DNA of 64,000 bases, taken from the NCBI GenBank assembly GCA_018268595.1, contig JAFDWH010000009.1:186001-250000 (forward strand). The letters run 5' to 3'. This document shows, piece after piece, positions 25,836 to 34,268 of this stretch. The stretch comes from Actinomycetota bacterium (GTDB taxonomy: Bacteria > Actinomycetota > Thermoleophilia > Solirubrobacterales > Solirubrobacteraceae). The translations under genes were made by a program, and so were the position numbers. The notes below the pieces were generated by a model that saw nothing but the letters and a program-made list of their open reading frames with translations, was not told the origin of the DNA and made no database searches. The first letter of the stretch is position 1. Every line of letters begins with the position of its first letter.

Positions 25836-27673
25836 GCGAGCGCCTCCAGGATCGCCGTCTCCAGCTCCGCGGCGAACAGCGGCTGGCCGCTGACCTTCGC
25901 GTGCGAGCGCACGTCGACGAGGAAGCGCGCCCGCAGCAGGTAGGCGAGCTGGCCCGTGTTCAGCTCGGGCACGAGCACGCGCGGGAACGCGCGCAGCACG
26001 TCGCCGACGTTCGGCGGCAGCGGCTCCAGGTGGCGCAGGTGGGCGCGCGCCACCGGCACGCCGCGGTCGCGCACGCGCCGCACCGCCGCGCGGATCGCGC
26101 CGTAGCTCGAGCCCCAGCCGAGCACGAGCAGCTCCGCGCCGTCGTCCGCGTCGAGCTCCAGCGGCGGCAGCTCGCGCGCGATCGCGGCGATCCGCTGTGC
26201 GCGCAGCCGCGTCATCGTCGCGTGGTTGGCGGGGTCGTAGGAGATCGCGCCGCTGCCGTCCTGCTTCTCGAGTCCACCGATGCGGTGCTGGAGGCCGGGC
26301 GTGCCGGGCGGCGCCCACGGCCGCACGCCGCGCGCGTCGCGCGCGTAGGGCAGGAACGGCGTGCCGTTCGACGGCGCGGTCGCGAACGCGGGGTCGATCG
26401 CCGGCAGCGCGGTCGCGTCGGGGATCCGCCACGGCTCCGAGCTGTTCGACAGGAAGCCGTCGCTCAGCAGGATCACGGGCGTGCGATGCTCGATCGCCAG
26501 CCGCGCCGCCTCGAACGCCGTCTCGAAGCAGTCGCCCGGCGTCGCGGCCGCGAGCACCGGCAGCGGCGACTCGCCGTGGCGGCCGTGCAGCGCCATCAGC
26601 AGGTCGGACTGCTCGGTCTTCGTCGGCATGCCGGTCGAGGGCCCGGCGCGCTGCACGTCGATCACGACGAGCGGCAGCTCGAGCATCGCGGCGAGCCCGA
26701 TCGTCTCGGCCTTCAGGTCCATCCCCGGCCCGCTCGTGGCGGTCACGCCGAGGTGGCCGCCGTAGGCGGCGCCGAGCGCCATCCCGACGGCGGCGATCTC
26801 GTCCTCGGCCTGGACCGTGCGCACGCCCGCGCCCTCGTGGCGCGAGAGCTCGTGCAGCAGCTCGGAGGCGGGCGTGATCGGGTAGCTCGCGAGCAGCAGC
26901 GGCAGCCCGCTGCGCACGGACGCCGCGATCAGCCCGAGCGCGGTCGCGGTCGTGCCGTTGACCTGGCGGTAGGTGCCGGGCGCGACGTCGGTCGCCGGGT
27001 CGACGCGGTACTGCACCTCGAGCAGCTCGGTCGTCTCGCCGAAGCTCCAGCCGGCGCGGAAGGCCGCGAGGTTCGCGTCGCGCGCGGCCGGGCGCCTTGC
27101 GAACTTCGCCTCGATCCAGCGCTCGGTGCCGTCCGTCGGACGGCCGTAGAGCCACGACAGCAGCCCCAGCGCGAAGAGGTTCTTCGCTCTCGCCGCGTCG
27201 CGCGTGCCGACGCCCTCCAGCCCCTCCGCCGCGCGCGTCGTGAGCGTCGTCATCGGCACCCGGTGGACGCGGAAGTCGGCGAGCGCGTCGTCCTCCAGCG
27301 GGTTGGACGCGTAGCCGGCCCTCTCGAGGTTGCGGCGCGTGAACGCGTCCTCGTTGGCGATGATCGTCGCGCCGCGCTCGAGCGTCGCGAGGTTCGCCTT
27401 CAGCGCCGCCGGGTTCATCGCGACGAGCACGTTCGGCGTGTCGCCCGGCGTCAGGATGTCGCGCGAGGCGAAGTGGATCTGGAACGCCGAGACGCCGGGG
27501 ATCGTGCCGGCCGGCGCGCGGATCTCGGCCGGGAAGTCCGGCAGCGTCGCGAGGTCGTTGCCGAGCAGCGCGGTGGCGTCGGTGAAGCGCCCACCGACGA
27601 GCTGCATGCCGTCCCCCGAGTCGCCCGCGAAGCGCACGACCACGCGCTCGCGCTGCTCGACCGTCTTGCCCAC
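25832..27673 (-). CDS. korA: 2-oxoacid:ferredoxin oxidoreductase, fused gamma-alpha subunit
   Basis: A 613-residue subunit. Residues 1 to about 190 form the gamma domain (VRFAGDSGDGMQLVGG, VLVAMNPAAL). The following alpha domain carries NGTTATALGLIAASVRSG, YPITPASELLHELSRH, DEIAAVGMALGAAYGG and TSGPGMDLKAE, then VIDVQRAGPSTGMPTKTEQS. This fusion is the common KorA form in actinobacteria. It is the first gene of the korA-korB operon and provides a CoA-dependent, ferredoxin-reducing alternative to 2-oxoglutarate dehydrogenase. On the complement TAGGAT lies about 33 bases before the ATG and could be its -10 box. Confidence 0.93.
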   Translation of the reverse strand: MGKTVEQRERVVVRFAGDSGDGMQLVGGRFTDATALLGNDLATLPDFPAEIRAPAGTIPGVSAFQIHFASRDILTPGDTPNVLVAMNPAALKANLATLERGATIIANEDAFTRRNLERAGYASNPLEDDALADFRVHRVPMTTLTTRAAEGLEGVGTRDAARAKNLFALGLLSWLYGRPTDGTERWIEAKFARRPAARDANLAAFRAGWSFGETTELLEVQYRVDPATDVAPGTYRQVNGTTATALGLIAASVRSGLPLLLASYPITPASELLHELSRHEGAGVRTVQAEDEIAAVGMALGAAYGGHLGVTATSGPGMDLKAETIGLAAMLELPLVVIDVQRAGPSTGMPTKTEQSDLLMALHGRHGESPLPVLAAATPGDCFETAFEAARLAIEHRTPVILLSDGFLSNSSEPWRIPDATALPAIDPAFATAPSNGTPFLPYARDARGVRPWAPPGTPGLQHRIGGLEKQDGSGAISYDPANHATMTRLRAQRIAAIARELPPLELDADDGAELLVLGWGSSYGAIRAAVRRVRDRGVPVARAHLRHLEPLPPNVGDVLRAFPRVLVPELNTGQLAYLLRARFLVDVRSHAKVSGQPLFAAELETAILEALA

Positions 27674-27734
27674 GTCCTGCCTTTCCCCCTCGTGGCCTTG
27701 CGTTCGATCCTACAGGCGTGTGCCCTTAAACACG

Positions 27735-27758
27735 GAAGGCCCCCGGACGGGAGCCTTC
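27735..27758 (-). terminator. Intrinsic terminator of the cold-shock gene
   Basis: On the complement GAAGGC-T-CCC and GGG-G-GCCTTC form a 10-position stem with a single central mismatch and a 4-base loop, followed by CGTGTTTAAG. It lies 40 bases past the cold-shock stop codon, in the gap before korA. Confidence 0.6.
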
Positions 27759-27797
27759 GAGCGTGCGACGGCGGGCGCGAGCCCGCGGTACGGATGC

Positions 27798-28001
27798 CTA
27801 GATGGCGTGGACGTTGACCGCCTTCGGCCCCTTGTCGCCCTGCTCCTCCTCGTAGCTCACCTTCGAGCCCTCGGCGAGCGAGCGGTACCCGTCCGCGGTG
27901 ATGCCGGTGTGATGGACGAACAAGTCGCGGCTGCCCTCGTCGGGCGTGATGAAGCCGAAGCCCTTCTCGTCGCTGAACCACTTCACGGTTCCGGTCGGCA
28001 C
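27798..28001 (-). CDS. Cold-shock domain protein (CspA family)
   Basis: A 67-residue single-stranded nucleic-acid-binding protein. [20 protein letters not shown] holds RNP1, and DLFVHHTGI holds RNP2. The GTG at 28001 is chosen because GGAGGAT stands 7 bases upstream on the complement and the resulting length equals that of typical Csp proteins; a longer in-frame ORF from 28055 is unlikely. It acts as an RNA chaperone. A long leader precedes it and an intrinsic terminator follows, so it is monocistronic. Confidence 0.95.
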   Translation of the reverse strand: MPTGTVKWFSDEKGFGFITPDEGSRDLFVHHTGITADGYRSLAEGSKVSYEEEQGDKGPKAVNVHAI

Positions 28002-28179
28002 GTTGCTGATCCTCCACTGCTGATGTGCTGCATGCGCGGAGGGTGCTGTGAGCAACGGCCCGCGTACGTCGCACTGCTTTTGCGCCGGCTGATCCCCGGC
28101 CTTACGCGGGAGAACGTAGCAGGAGCCACAGCGGGCCGCCAGTCGTGGCGGGCCGGCGCCTGCGCGAACGCGGCGCCCG
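28002..28179 (-). promoter_or_regulatory. Long 5' leader region of the cold-shock gene
   Basis: 178 bases separate the cold-shock start from the upstream gene on the same strand. No ORF with coding character is visible. Csp mRNAs commonly have long structured leaders that respond to temperature, and this space could hold one, but I cannot define a fold or the transcription start. Confidence 0.3.
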
Positions 28180-28470
28180 TCAGTCGCCGAGGCGCGAGAT
28201 GCGCGCGAGCGCCTCGTGGCACTCGACGACGCGCCGGCGCACCGGGTCGTCGCCGGGACGGTCGTGCACGAGGTCCCACGTGCGGTCGGCGACGTCGCGC
28301 GCGTTCTCGGCCGTCGCCGACTCCCACAGGCGCTCCACCAGCAGCAGCTCGAACTGCTGCACCTGCTGGTCCGGCGGGCCCGGCTGGAGTCTCGGCAGCG
28401 GCTCCCCCGTGACCTCTCGCCACATGCCGGTCGCGACGAGCAGTCGGTTGCGCAGCGTCACGGGATCCAT
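28180..28470 (-). CDS. Hypothetical protein, 96 residues
   Basis: I do not recognise this protein. It is predicted soluble and mostly helical, with segments [37 protein letters not shown] and [15 protein letters not shown]. The codon pattern has strong third-position GC, as in real genes here. On the complement TAGGAT ends 9 bases before the ATG, supporting an independent promoter with an almost absent leader. It lies between the cold-shock gene and a divergent CAP-domain gene, neither of which suggests a role. Confidence 0.6.
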   Translation of the reverse strand: MDPVTLRNRLLVATGMWREVTGEPLPRLQPGPPDQQVQQFELLLVERLWESATAENARDVADRTWDLVHDRPGDDPVRRRVVECHEALARISRLGD

Positions 28471-28542
28471 GTCGGCGGCATCCTAGACAGGATCGTGCCG
28501 CGCGAGCGCGCCGGTCGGAGGGCCCGTCGGGGTCGGACATTC

Positions 28543-28558
28543 GTCCAGCGATCTGGAC
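28543..28558. promoter_or_regulatory. Palindrome upstream of the CAP-domain gene
   Basis: GTCCAG-CGAT-CTGGAC is a perfect 6-bp dyad with a 4-base centre, 43 bases before the CAP gene ATG and in the gap between two divergent genes. It may be an operator; the regulator is unknown. Confidence 0.35.
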
Positions 28559-28601
28559 ATCCGCAGAATCCTGACGGTCAGCGGTCGATGGCTCGGGGCG
28601 A

Positions 28602-29189
28602 ATGCTCCCTCCGCGCCACGCGCCCCGCCGCCTCCTCGCTTTGCTCGCCCTCGCCGCCGCCGCGGCGCTGCTCGCCTCCTCGCCGGCCGGCGCGCGCCAG
28701 CACGGCCATCGGCTGCACCGCGCGGTCGGCGCCTGCAGCGCCTCGCACGCGCCGGTGCGCGCGGCGACGATCCGCCGCTCGCGCGACGCGACGCTGTGCC
28801 TGCTCAACCGCGTGCGCGCGCAGCACGGGCTGCCGCCGCTGCGCCTCGACGCGCGGCTCTCGCACGCGGCCGGCCAGCACTCGCGCGAGATGGTCCGCCG
28901 CCGCTACTTCGGGCACGACTCGGCGAACGGCCGCTCGCCGTTCGACCGCATGCGCGCCACGCACTACGTGCCGCGCAACGCGAGCTGGTCGCTGGGCGAG
29001 AACATCGGCTGGGGCAGCGGCGCGTTCGCCGAGCCGATCGCGATGGTGCGCGCGTGGATGCACAGCCCGCCGCACCGCGCGAACATCCTCAGCCGCACGT
29101 TCCGCGACATCGGCATCGGGATCGCGCCCGGCGCGCCCCTCGGCGGCCGCGGCGCGACGTACACGACCGATTTCGGTCGCCACTCCTGA
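28602..29189 (+). CDS. Secreted CAP (SCP/PR1-like) domain protein
   Basis: A 195-residue exported protein. Residues 1-32 are a signal peptide (RRLLALLALAAAAALLASSPAGA). The CAP domain follows with LLNRVRAQHGLPPLRLDARL, HSREMVRRRYFGHD, SLGENIGWG and MVRAWMHSPPHRANIL, matching the conserved GENI, W-x-x-S-P-x-H and FGHD positions. Bacterial CAP proteins are extracellular; their activity is unsettled and may involve lipid or sterol binding or proteolysis. It is a single gene with its own upstream region. Confidence 0.88.
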   Translation: MLPPRHAPRRLLALLALAAAAALLASSPAGARQHGHRLHRAVGACSASHAPVRAATIRRSRDATLCLLNRVRAQHGLPPLRLDARLSHAAGQHSREMVRRRYFGHDSANGRSPFDRMRATHYVPRNASWSLGENIGWGSGAFAEPIAMVRAWMHSPPHRANILSRTFRDIGIGIAPGAPLGGRGATYTTDFGRHS

Positions 29190-29222
29190 CACGCCCACGC
29201 GGGCGGCGGGGCGCGCGGGCGG

Positions 29223-29228
29223 TAGCGT
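29223..29228 (+). promoter_or_regulatory. Candidate -10 element of the histidine phosphatase gene
   Basis: TAGCGT with a 6-base gap to the ATG at 29235 and no ribosome binding site in between. Confidence 0.4.
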
Positions 29229-29234
29229 GCCGCC

Positions 29235-29825
29235 ATGCGCTCGAACGAGCTGTGGCTCGCGCGCCACGGCGAGACCGCGTGGAGCCTCGCGGGCCGGCAC
29301 ACCGGCCGCACCGACGTGCCGCTGACGCCGCGCGGCGAGCGGCAGGCGCGCGCGCTCGGCGAGCGGCTGCGCGGCGCGGCGTTCGCGCTCGTGCTGGCGA
29401 GCCCGCTGGAGCGGGCGCGGCGCACGGCCGAGCTGGCCGGCTTCGGCGACGCGCTCGCGCTCGACGCCGACCTCGTCGAGCTCGACTACGGCGCCTACGA
29501 GGGGCGCACGCGGGCGGAGATCCAGCGCGCGCGGCCCGACTGGGACCTGTGGCGGGACGGCTGCCCCGGCGGCGAGACGCTCGCGCAGGCGGCGGCCCGC
29601 GCCGAGCGCGTGCTGGAGCGCGTGCGCGCGGTCGACGGGGCGGTGCTGCTGGTCGGCCACGGCCACTTCACGCGCACGCTCGCCACACGCGCGCTGGCGC
29701 TCTCCCCCGACCACGGCCGCCACCTCGCGCTCGACCCCGCCGGCCTCTCGATCGTCGGCGCCGAGCACGCCACGCCCGCGATCCGGCTGTGGAACGACGC
29801 GCGCCACCTGCCCGACTTCGACTGA
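29235..29825 (+). CDS. Histidine phosphatase family protein
   Basis: A 196-residue phosphoglycerate-mutase-like protein. LARHGETAW near residue 8 contains the RHG with the phosphorylated histidine; SPLERARRTAELAGFG, ELDYGAYEGRT and LLVGHGHFTRTLATR hold the other active-site residues. Members include cofactor-dependent mutases, alpha-ribazole phosphatase and broad phosphatases; the substrate here cannot be told, but the short length argues against a glycolytic mutase. It is probably translated from a leaderless mRNA. Confidence 0.9.
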   Translation: MRSNELWLARHGETAWSLAGRHTGRTDVPLTPRGERQARALGERLRGAAFALVLASPLERARRTAELAGFGDALALDADLVELDYGAYEGRTRAEIQRARPDWDLWRDGCPGGETLAQAAARAERVLERVRAVDGAVLLVGHGHFTRTLATRALALSPDHGRHLALDPAGLSIVGAEHATPAIRLWNDARHLPDFD

Positions 29826-29865
29826 CGGCCTTCGGCGCCCGCCGATGCACTAGCCTCGCCGCAGC

Positions 29866-30613
<748 letters not shown>

Positions 30614-30624
<11 letters not shown>

Positions 30625-31561
30625 CGGCCGCTTCGCCCCCAGTCTTGGTGGGGCCGGGCGCTTTGCGCCCAGCCCCACTGGTCCGCTGCACCTCGGCAAC
30701 CTGCGCACCGCGCTGCTCGCGTGGCTGTTCGCGCGCAGCGCGGGGGCGCACTTCCTGCTGCGGATCGAGGACCTCGACCCCGGCCGCTCGCGGCGCGAGC
30801 ACGAGGCCGGGCAGCTCGCCGACCTGGCCGCGCTCGGGCTCGACTGGGACGGGCCGGTCGTGCGCCAGTCGCAGCGGCGCGAGCGCCACCGCGCGGCGCT
30901 GGAGGCGCTGCGCGCGAGCGGGCGTGTCTACCCGTGCTGGTGCACGCGCGCGGAGATCCGCGAGGCCGCCTCGGCTCCGCACGGGGCGGGTGGGGCGGGA
31001 TCAGGCGCCTATCCCGGCACGTGCCGCCGGCTGACCGCCGCGCAGCGCGCCGAGCGCGAGCGCTCGGGTTCGCCGCGGGCGCTGCGGCTCGACGCCGGCG
31101 GCGAGCGGATCGCGTTCGCCGACCGCCTGCACGGGACGGTCGAGGCGGCCGTCGACGACCTCGTGCTGTGGAGAGGCGACGACACGCCCGCCTACAACCT
31201 CGCGGTCGTGGTCGACGACGCCGACCAGCGGATCGGCGAGGTCGTGCGCGGCGACGACCTGCTCGACACGACGCCGCGCCAGCTGCTGCTGCAGCGGCTG
31301 CTCGGGCTGGAGCAGCCCGCCTACGCGCACGTGCCGCTGGTGCTGGGCCCGGACGGCGCGCGGCTCGCCAAGCGCCACGGCGCGGTCACGCTCGCCGACC
31401 GCGCCGCGCACGGCGAGGCGCCGGCCGACGTGCTGGCGTGGATGGCGCGCAGCCTCGGGCTCGCGCGCGCGGGCGAGCGCGTCGAGCTGCCGCTGCTACT
31501 GGAGCGCTTCGACCCGGACGCGCTGCCGCGCGCGGCGACGACGTTCAGGGGCTCGCCGTGA
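30614..31561 (+). CDS. gluQ: Glutamyl-Q tRNA(Asp) synthetase
   Basis: A 315-residue truncated glutamyl-tRNA synthetase paralogue that charges glutamate onto queuosine at the wobble base of tRNA(Asp). GRFAPSPTGPLHLGNLRTAL holds the HIGH-like motif and LAKRHGAVTL the KMSKS-like motif. The zinc ligands CWC and YPGTC are present, and the anticodon-binding domain of full GluRS is missing, as expected. GTG at 30614 gives 14 extra residues before the usual GRFAPSPTG start; that extension repeats the phrase RFAPS and lies over a strong hairpin, so the true start is uncertain. Confidence 0.88.
30647..30679 (+). repeat. Strong stem-loop at the 5' end of gluQ
   Basis: GTGGGGC-C-GGGCGC and GCGCCC-A-GCCCCAC pair as a 14-position stem with one C/A mismatch around a TTT loop (30648-30678, plus a G-T pair outside). 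It overlaps codons just before and within the conserved N-terminus of GluQ. Confidence 0.6.
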
Positions 31562-32069
31562 ACGCGACCGGCCCGCTGTCGCCGCTGCACGTGACGCTCG
31601 CGCGCTCGCCGGCGAGCGTGGCGCTGCAGCTGTAGCCCCCCGCCTGGATCGTGCTGTCGGGCGCGGCGCCGCCGTGGACGGCGGCGAACCAGGCGCTCGC
31701 GACCGTGCGCGCGACGCCGCAGTCGGACGCGCGCAGGTCGCGGATGAAGCCGCCGACCGCGTTCGGGCAGCCGGCGGGCGCGCCGCCGGAGGGCTGCGTC
31801 GTGGTGGCGCCGCCGGACGCGTGCGACGAGGTCGTCGGGGTCGTGGACAGGGCCGTCGGGGTCGTGCTCGTCGCGGCCGGGGCGGTCGTCGTCGGCGCGG
31901 TCGTCGTGACGACGGTCGCGGTCGTCGGCGACGTCGTCGTGTCGCTTGCGATCGGGGGCGCCGCGACCGTCGCGGCGCTCTTGTCGCCGCCGCAGGCGGC
32001 CAGCGCGAGCGCGCAGGCGCACCCCAGCAGGAACGCGGGAACGGCGAGGCGACGCGGCATCGCAGGCAT
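31545..32069 (-). CDS. Predicted lipoprotein with threonine-rich linker
   Basis: A 174-residue protein with no recognised domain. The N-terminus is a lipoprotein signal with ALALAACGG, placing the lipidated Cys at residue 26. About 60 residues of Thr/Ser/Ala/Pro follow, a typical cell-wall spanning linker, then a C-terminal domain of about 75 residues with four cysteines (GCPNAVGG, ASDCGVART, YSCSATL, VTCSGDSG) that could form two disulfides. ATG at 32060 is an alternative start. It converges on gluQ with a 17-base overlap. Confidence 0.72.
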   Translation of the reverse strand: MPAMPRRLAVPAFLLGCACALALAACGGDKSAATVAAPPIASDTTTSPTTATVVTTTAPTTTAPAATSTTPTALSTTPTTSSHASGGATTTQPSGGAPAGCPNAVGGFIRDLRASDCGVARTVASAWFAAVHGGAAPDSTIQAGGYSCSATLAGERASVTCSGDSGPVAFTASP

Positions 32070-32140
32070 GCTAGCGCGCGTAATCGGTGGCACCGCTCTC
32101 GCGCTTGAGGTACGCTCGCGTCCCCGGAGCGAGCCAATGG

Positions 32141-32155
32141 GTGGGACGCTCCCAC
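32141..32155. promoter_or_regulatory. Palindrome upstream of the PadR gene
   Basis: GTGGGA-CGC-TCCCAC is a perfect 6-bp dyad about 50 bases before the PadR start. It may be an operator or leader hairpin for the PadR/ABC operon. Confidence 0.35.
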
Positions 32156-32203
32156 GATCCCCGTCTCGGAGCGCGAGGCGGCCAAGGTGGTGCAATCGAC
32201 CCG

Positions 32204-32803
32204 ATGTCGGTGAAGTACGCAGTCCTCGGCCTGCTCGCGCAGCGACGCGGCTACGGCTACGACCTCGTGCAGCGCTTCGAGGAGCAGGTCGGTCCGGCGT
32301 GGCAGCTCAACGCCGGCGCGATCTACGTCGCGCTCGACAAGCTGGAGCAGGAAGGGCTCGTGCGCCCGCTCGCCGACCGCGGCGGCGACGCGCCGCCGAG
32401 CCGCCGGCGCACCGTCCGCGGCGCCCCGCGCGTCATCTACGAGGCGACGCCCGAGGGGCTCGAACGCTTCGAGGACTGGATGGCGACCGGCTCCTCGATG
32501 TCGCCGCTGCGCGAGCAGCTCCACCTCAAGCTCGCGCTCTCGCAGCCGCGCAACCTGCCGCGCCTGATCGAGCTGACCTACGAGCAGGAGCAGGCGTGCC
32601 TCGAGCGGCTCGAGCAGCACCTCGGCGGCGCCCCCTTCGAGGAGCTGCTCTCCTCCACTCCCCAGTGGTCCGCCGTCGCGAGCGTGATGGTGCGCGACGC
32701 CGAGATCGCCCATCTGCAGGCGACGGTCGAATGGCTGCGCCGCATCCGCGAGGCGATGCGCTGGCTGCACGAGCGGCCCGAGGCGCTGCGCTCGCGCACC
32801 TGA
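32204..32803 (+). CDS. PadR family transcriptional regulator
   Basis: A 199-residue winged-helix regulator. KYAVLGLLAQRRGYGYDLVQRFEE followed by LNAGAIYVALDKLEQEGLVRP is the PadR DNA-binding domain; the C-terminal helices (RLIELTYEQEQACLERL, AEIAHLQATVEWLRRI) are the dimerisation domain of PadR subfamily 2. It is the first gene of an operon with two ABC ATPases and a large permease, starting 1 base after its stop, so it probably controls that exporter. Inducer unknown. Confidence 0.9.
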   Translation: MSVKYAVLGLLAQRRGYGYDLVQRFEEQVGPAWQLNAGAIYVALDKLEQEGLVRPLADRGGDAPPSRRRTVRGAPRVIYEATPEGLERFEDWMATGSSMSPLREQLHLKLALSQPRNLPRLIELTYEQEQACLERLEQHLGGAPFEELLSSTPQWSAVASVMVRDAEIAHLQATVEWLRRIREAMRWLHERPEALRSRT

Positions 32804-32804
32804 C

Positions 32805-33551
32805 ATGACCCTGCTCTCGCTCGACGGCGTGACGAAGCGCTATGCCCGCGGGTTCCGCGAGGTCGAGGCGCTGGCCGGGATCGAGCTCGACGTCGAGGCG
32901 GGCGACTTCGTCGCGATCTGGGGCGGCAGCCGCTCCGGCAAGACGACGCTGCTGCGGATCGCCGCCGGCATCGAGCCGCCCGACGGCGGGCGCGTCGTGT
33001 TCGACGGCCACGACCTCGGGACGCTCGCGCGCAAGGCGCGCGCCCGCCTGCTGCTGACGGACATCGGCTGCGTCTGGCAGACCGGCCGCATCACGCGCGG
33101 CCTGTCGGTGCTCGACCACGTCGCGCTGCCGCGCTTCAAGGAGCGCAGCCACGCGCAGGCGCGCCGCGAGGCGCACGACGTGCTCGAGCGGGTCGGCGTC
33201 GCGCAGTGCGCGCACGCGCGCTGGCACGAGCTGTCCGACGGCGAGCGCACGCGCGTCGCGCTCGCGCACGCGCTGATCCGCCGGCCGCGGCTGCTGCTGG
33301 CCGACGAGCCGACCGCGAACCTCAACATGATCGAGCGCGAGCAGGTGCTGGGCGTGCTGCGCTCGGTCGCGGAGGAGGCCGGCGTCGCGATCGTCATGAC
33401 GGCGCCGGACGCGCCGAACCTGCTGCAGTCGCACCGGCTGATGGCGCTCGACGCCGGGCGCCTGATCAAGCCGCGCTCAGAGCAGCGCGGCACGCTGATC
33501 GACTTCCCGGGATCGCGTCCGGCGAGCGGGCAGGCCAGCCGCGGCCGCTAG
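32805..33551 (+). CDS. ABC transporter ATP-binding protein with degenerate catalytic motifs
   Basis: A 248-residue MacB/LolD-like ATPase. Walker A is GGSRSGKT, the signature reads LSDGERTRVALAHAL, and Walker B is LLLADEPT. Two conserved positions are altered: the D-loop reads ANLNM instead of the usual GNLD, and the H-loop region reads IVMTAPDAPN with no switch histidine. ATP binding is likely but hydrolysis at its own site may be lost. It is immediately followed by a canonical ATPase, so the two could form an asymmetric heterodimer driving the permease encoded next. Confidence 0.88.
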   Translation: MTLLSLDGVTKRYARGFREVEALAGIELDVEAGDFVAIWGGSRSGKTTLLRIAAGIEPPDGGRVVFDGHDLGTLARKARARLLLTDIGCVWQTGRITRGLSVLDHVALPRFKERSHAQARREAHDVLERVGVAQCAHARWHELSDGERTRVALAHALIRRPRLLLADEPTANLNMIEREQVLGVLRSVAEEAGVAIVMTAPDAPNLLQSHRLMALDAGRLIKPRSEQRGTLIDFPGSRPASGQASRGR

Positions 33552-33557
33552 CCGGCG

Positions 33558-34268
33558 ATGCTGGAGCTGCGCGCGGTCAGCAAGGCGTTCGCCGGCCCCG
33601 ACGGCGAGACGATCCGCGCGGTCGACCGCGTCTCGCTGACGGTCGCCGCCGGCGAGCTGGTCGCGCTCTACGGTCCGAGCGGCTCCGGCAAGTCGACGCT
33701 GCTGTTCCTCGCGGCCGGGATCGCGCAGCCCGACGCGGGCGCCGTGCTGTTCGACGGACATGACCTCGCGTCGCTCTCGCGGCGCGCCGCCGCCCGTCAC
33801 CGCCGCACGGAGCTGGGCTTCGTGTTCCAGTCGACGCGGCTCGTGCCCGGCCTCTCCGCGATCGACAACGCCGCCCTGAAGCTGATGGCGGAGGGCGCGA
33901 CGCGCACGGAGGCGCGGCGGCGCGTCGCCCCGCTGCTCGAACGGCTCGGCGTCGTCGCGCGCGCGGAGCATCGCGCCACGCAGCTGTCGCGCGGCGAGCG
34001 CCACCGCGTCGCGCTGGCGCGCGCGCTGTCGAACGACCCGCGGCTCGTGCTGGCCGACGAGCCGACCGGCAGCCTCGACTCGCAGCGCAGCCAGGAGGTG
34101 CTCGCGCTGCTGGCCGAGGTCTGCCGCGAGCGGGCGATCGCCGTCGTGCTCGTCACGCACGACCCGGCCGGGGCCGCGGTCGCCGACCGCGTGCAGCGCC
34201 TGCGCGACGGCCGTCTGACGGAGACGACGGGCGCGGTCGCGCCGGTCGCGGCGCCGCAGCTGCGATGA
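33558..34268 (+). CDS. ABC transporter ATP-binding protein (canonical)
   Basis: A 236-residue ATPase of the LolD/MacB export type. Walker A GPSGSGKST near residue 39, Q-loop FVFQSTRLVPGLSA, signature LSRGERHRVALARAL, Walker B RLVLADEPTGSLD and the switch histidine in VLVTHDPAG are all intact. It starts 6 bases after the preceding ATPase gene and its stop overlaps the permease ATG. Together the two ATPases and the single permease form one exporter or mechanotransmission complex at the inner membrane. Confidence 0.93.
   Translation: MLELRAVSKAFAGPDGETIRAVDRVSLTVAAGELVALYGPSGSGKSTLLFLAAGIAQPDAGAVLFDGHDLASLSRRAAARHRRTELGFVFQSTRLVPGLSAIDNAALKLMAEGATRTEARRRVAPLLERLGVVARAEHRATQLSRGERHRVALARALSNDPRLVLADEPTGSLDSQRSQEVLALLAEVCRERAIAVVLVTHDPAGAAVADRVQRLRDGRLTETTGAVAPVAAPQLR

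Noticed and set aside
24822-27673. Possibility that korA-korB is pyruvate:ferredoxin oxidoreductase
   Set aside because: The two-subunit layout with a gamma-alpha fusion and no delta ferredoxin subunit fits the KorAB form found in actinobacteria; substrate was still left as a general 2-oxoacid.
27798-28055. Longer 85-codon form of the cold-shock protein starting at 28055
   Set aside because: The extra N-terminal residues do not match the family, whereas GTG at 28001 has a strong ribosome binding site and gives the normal length.
31811-32000. Repetitive GTCGTCG-rich DNA that looks like a microsatellite
   Set aside because: It encodes the Thr-rich linker of a lipoprotein in the correct frame; codon composition explains the repeats.
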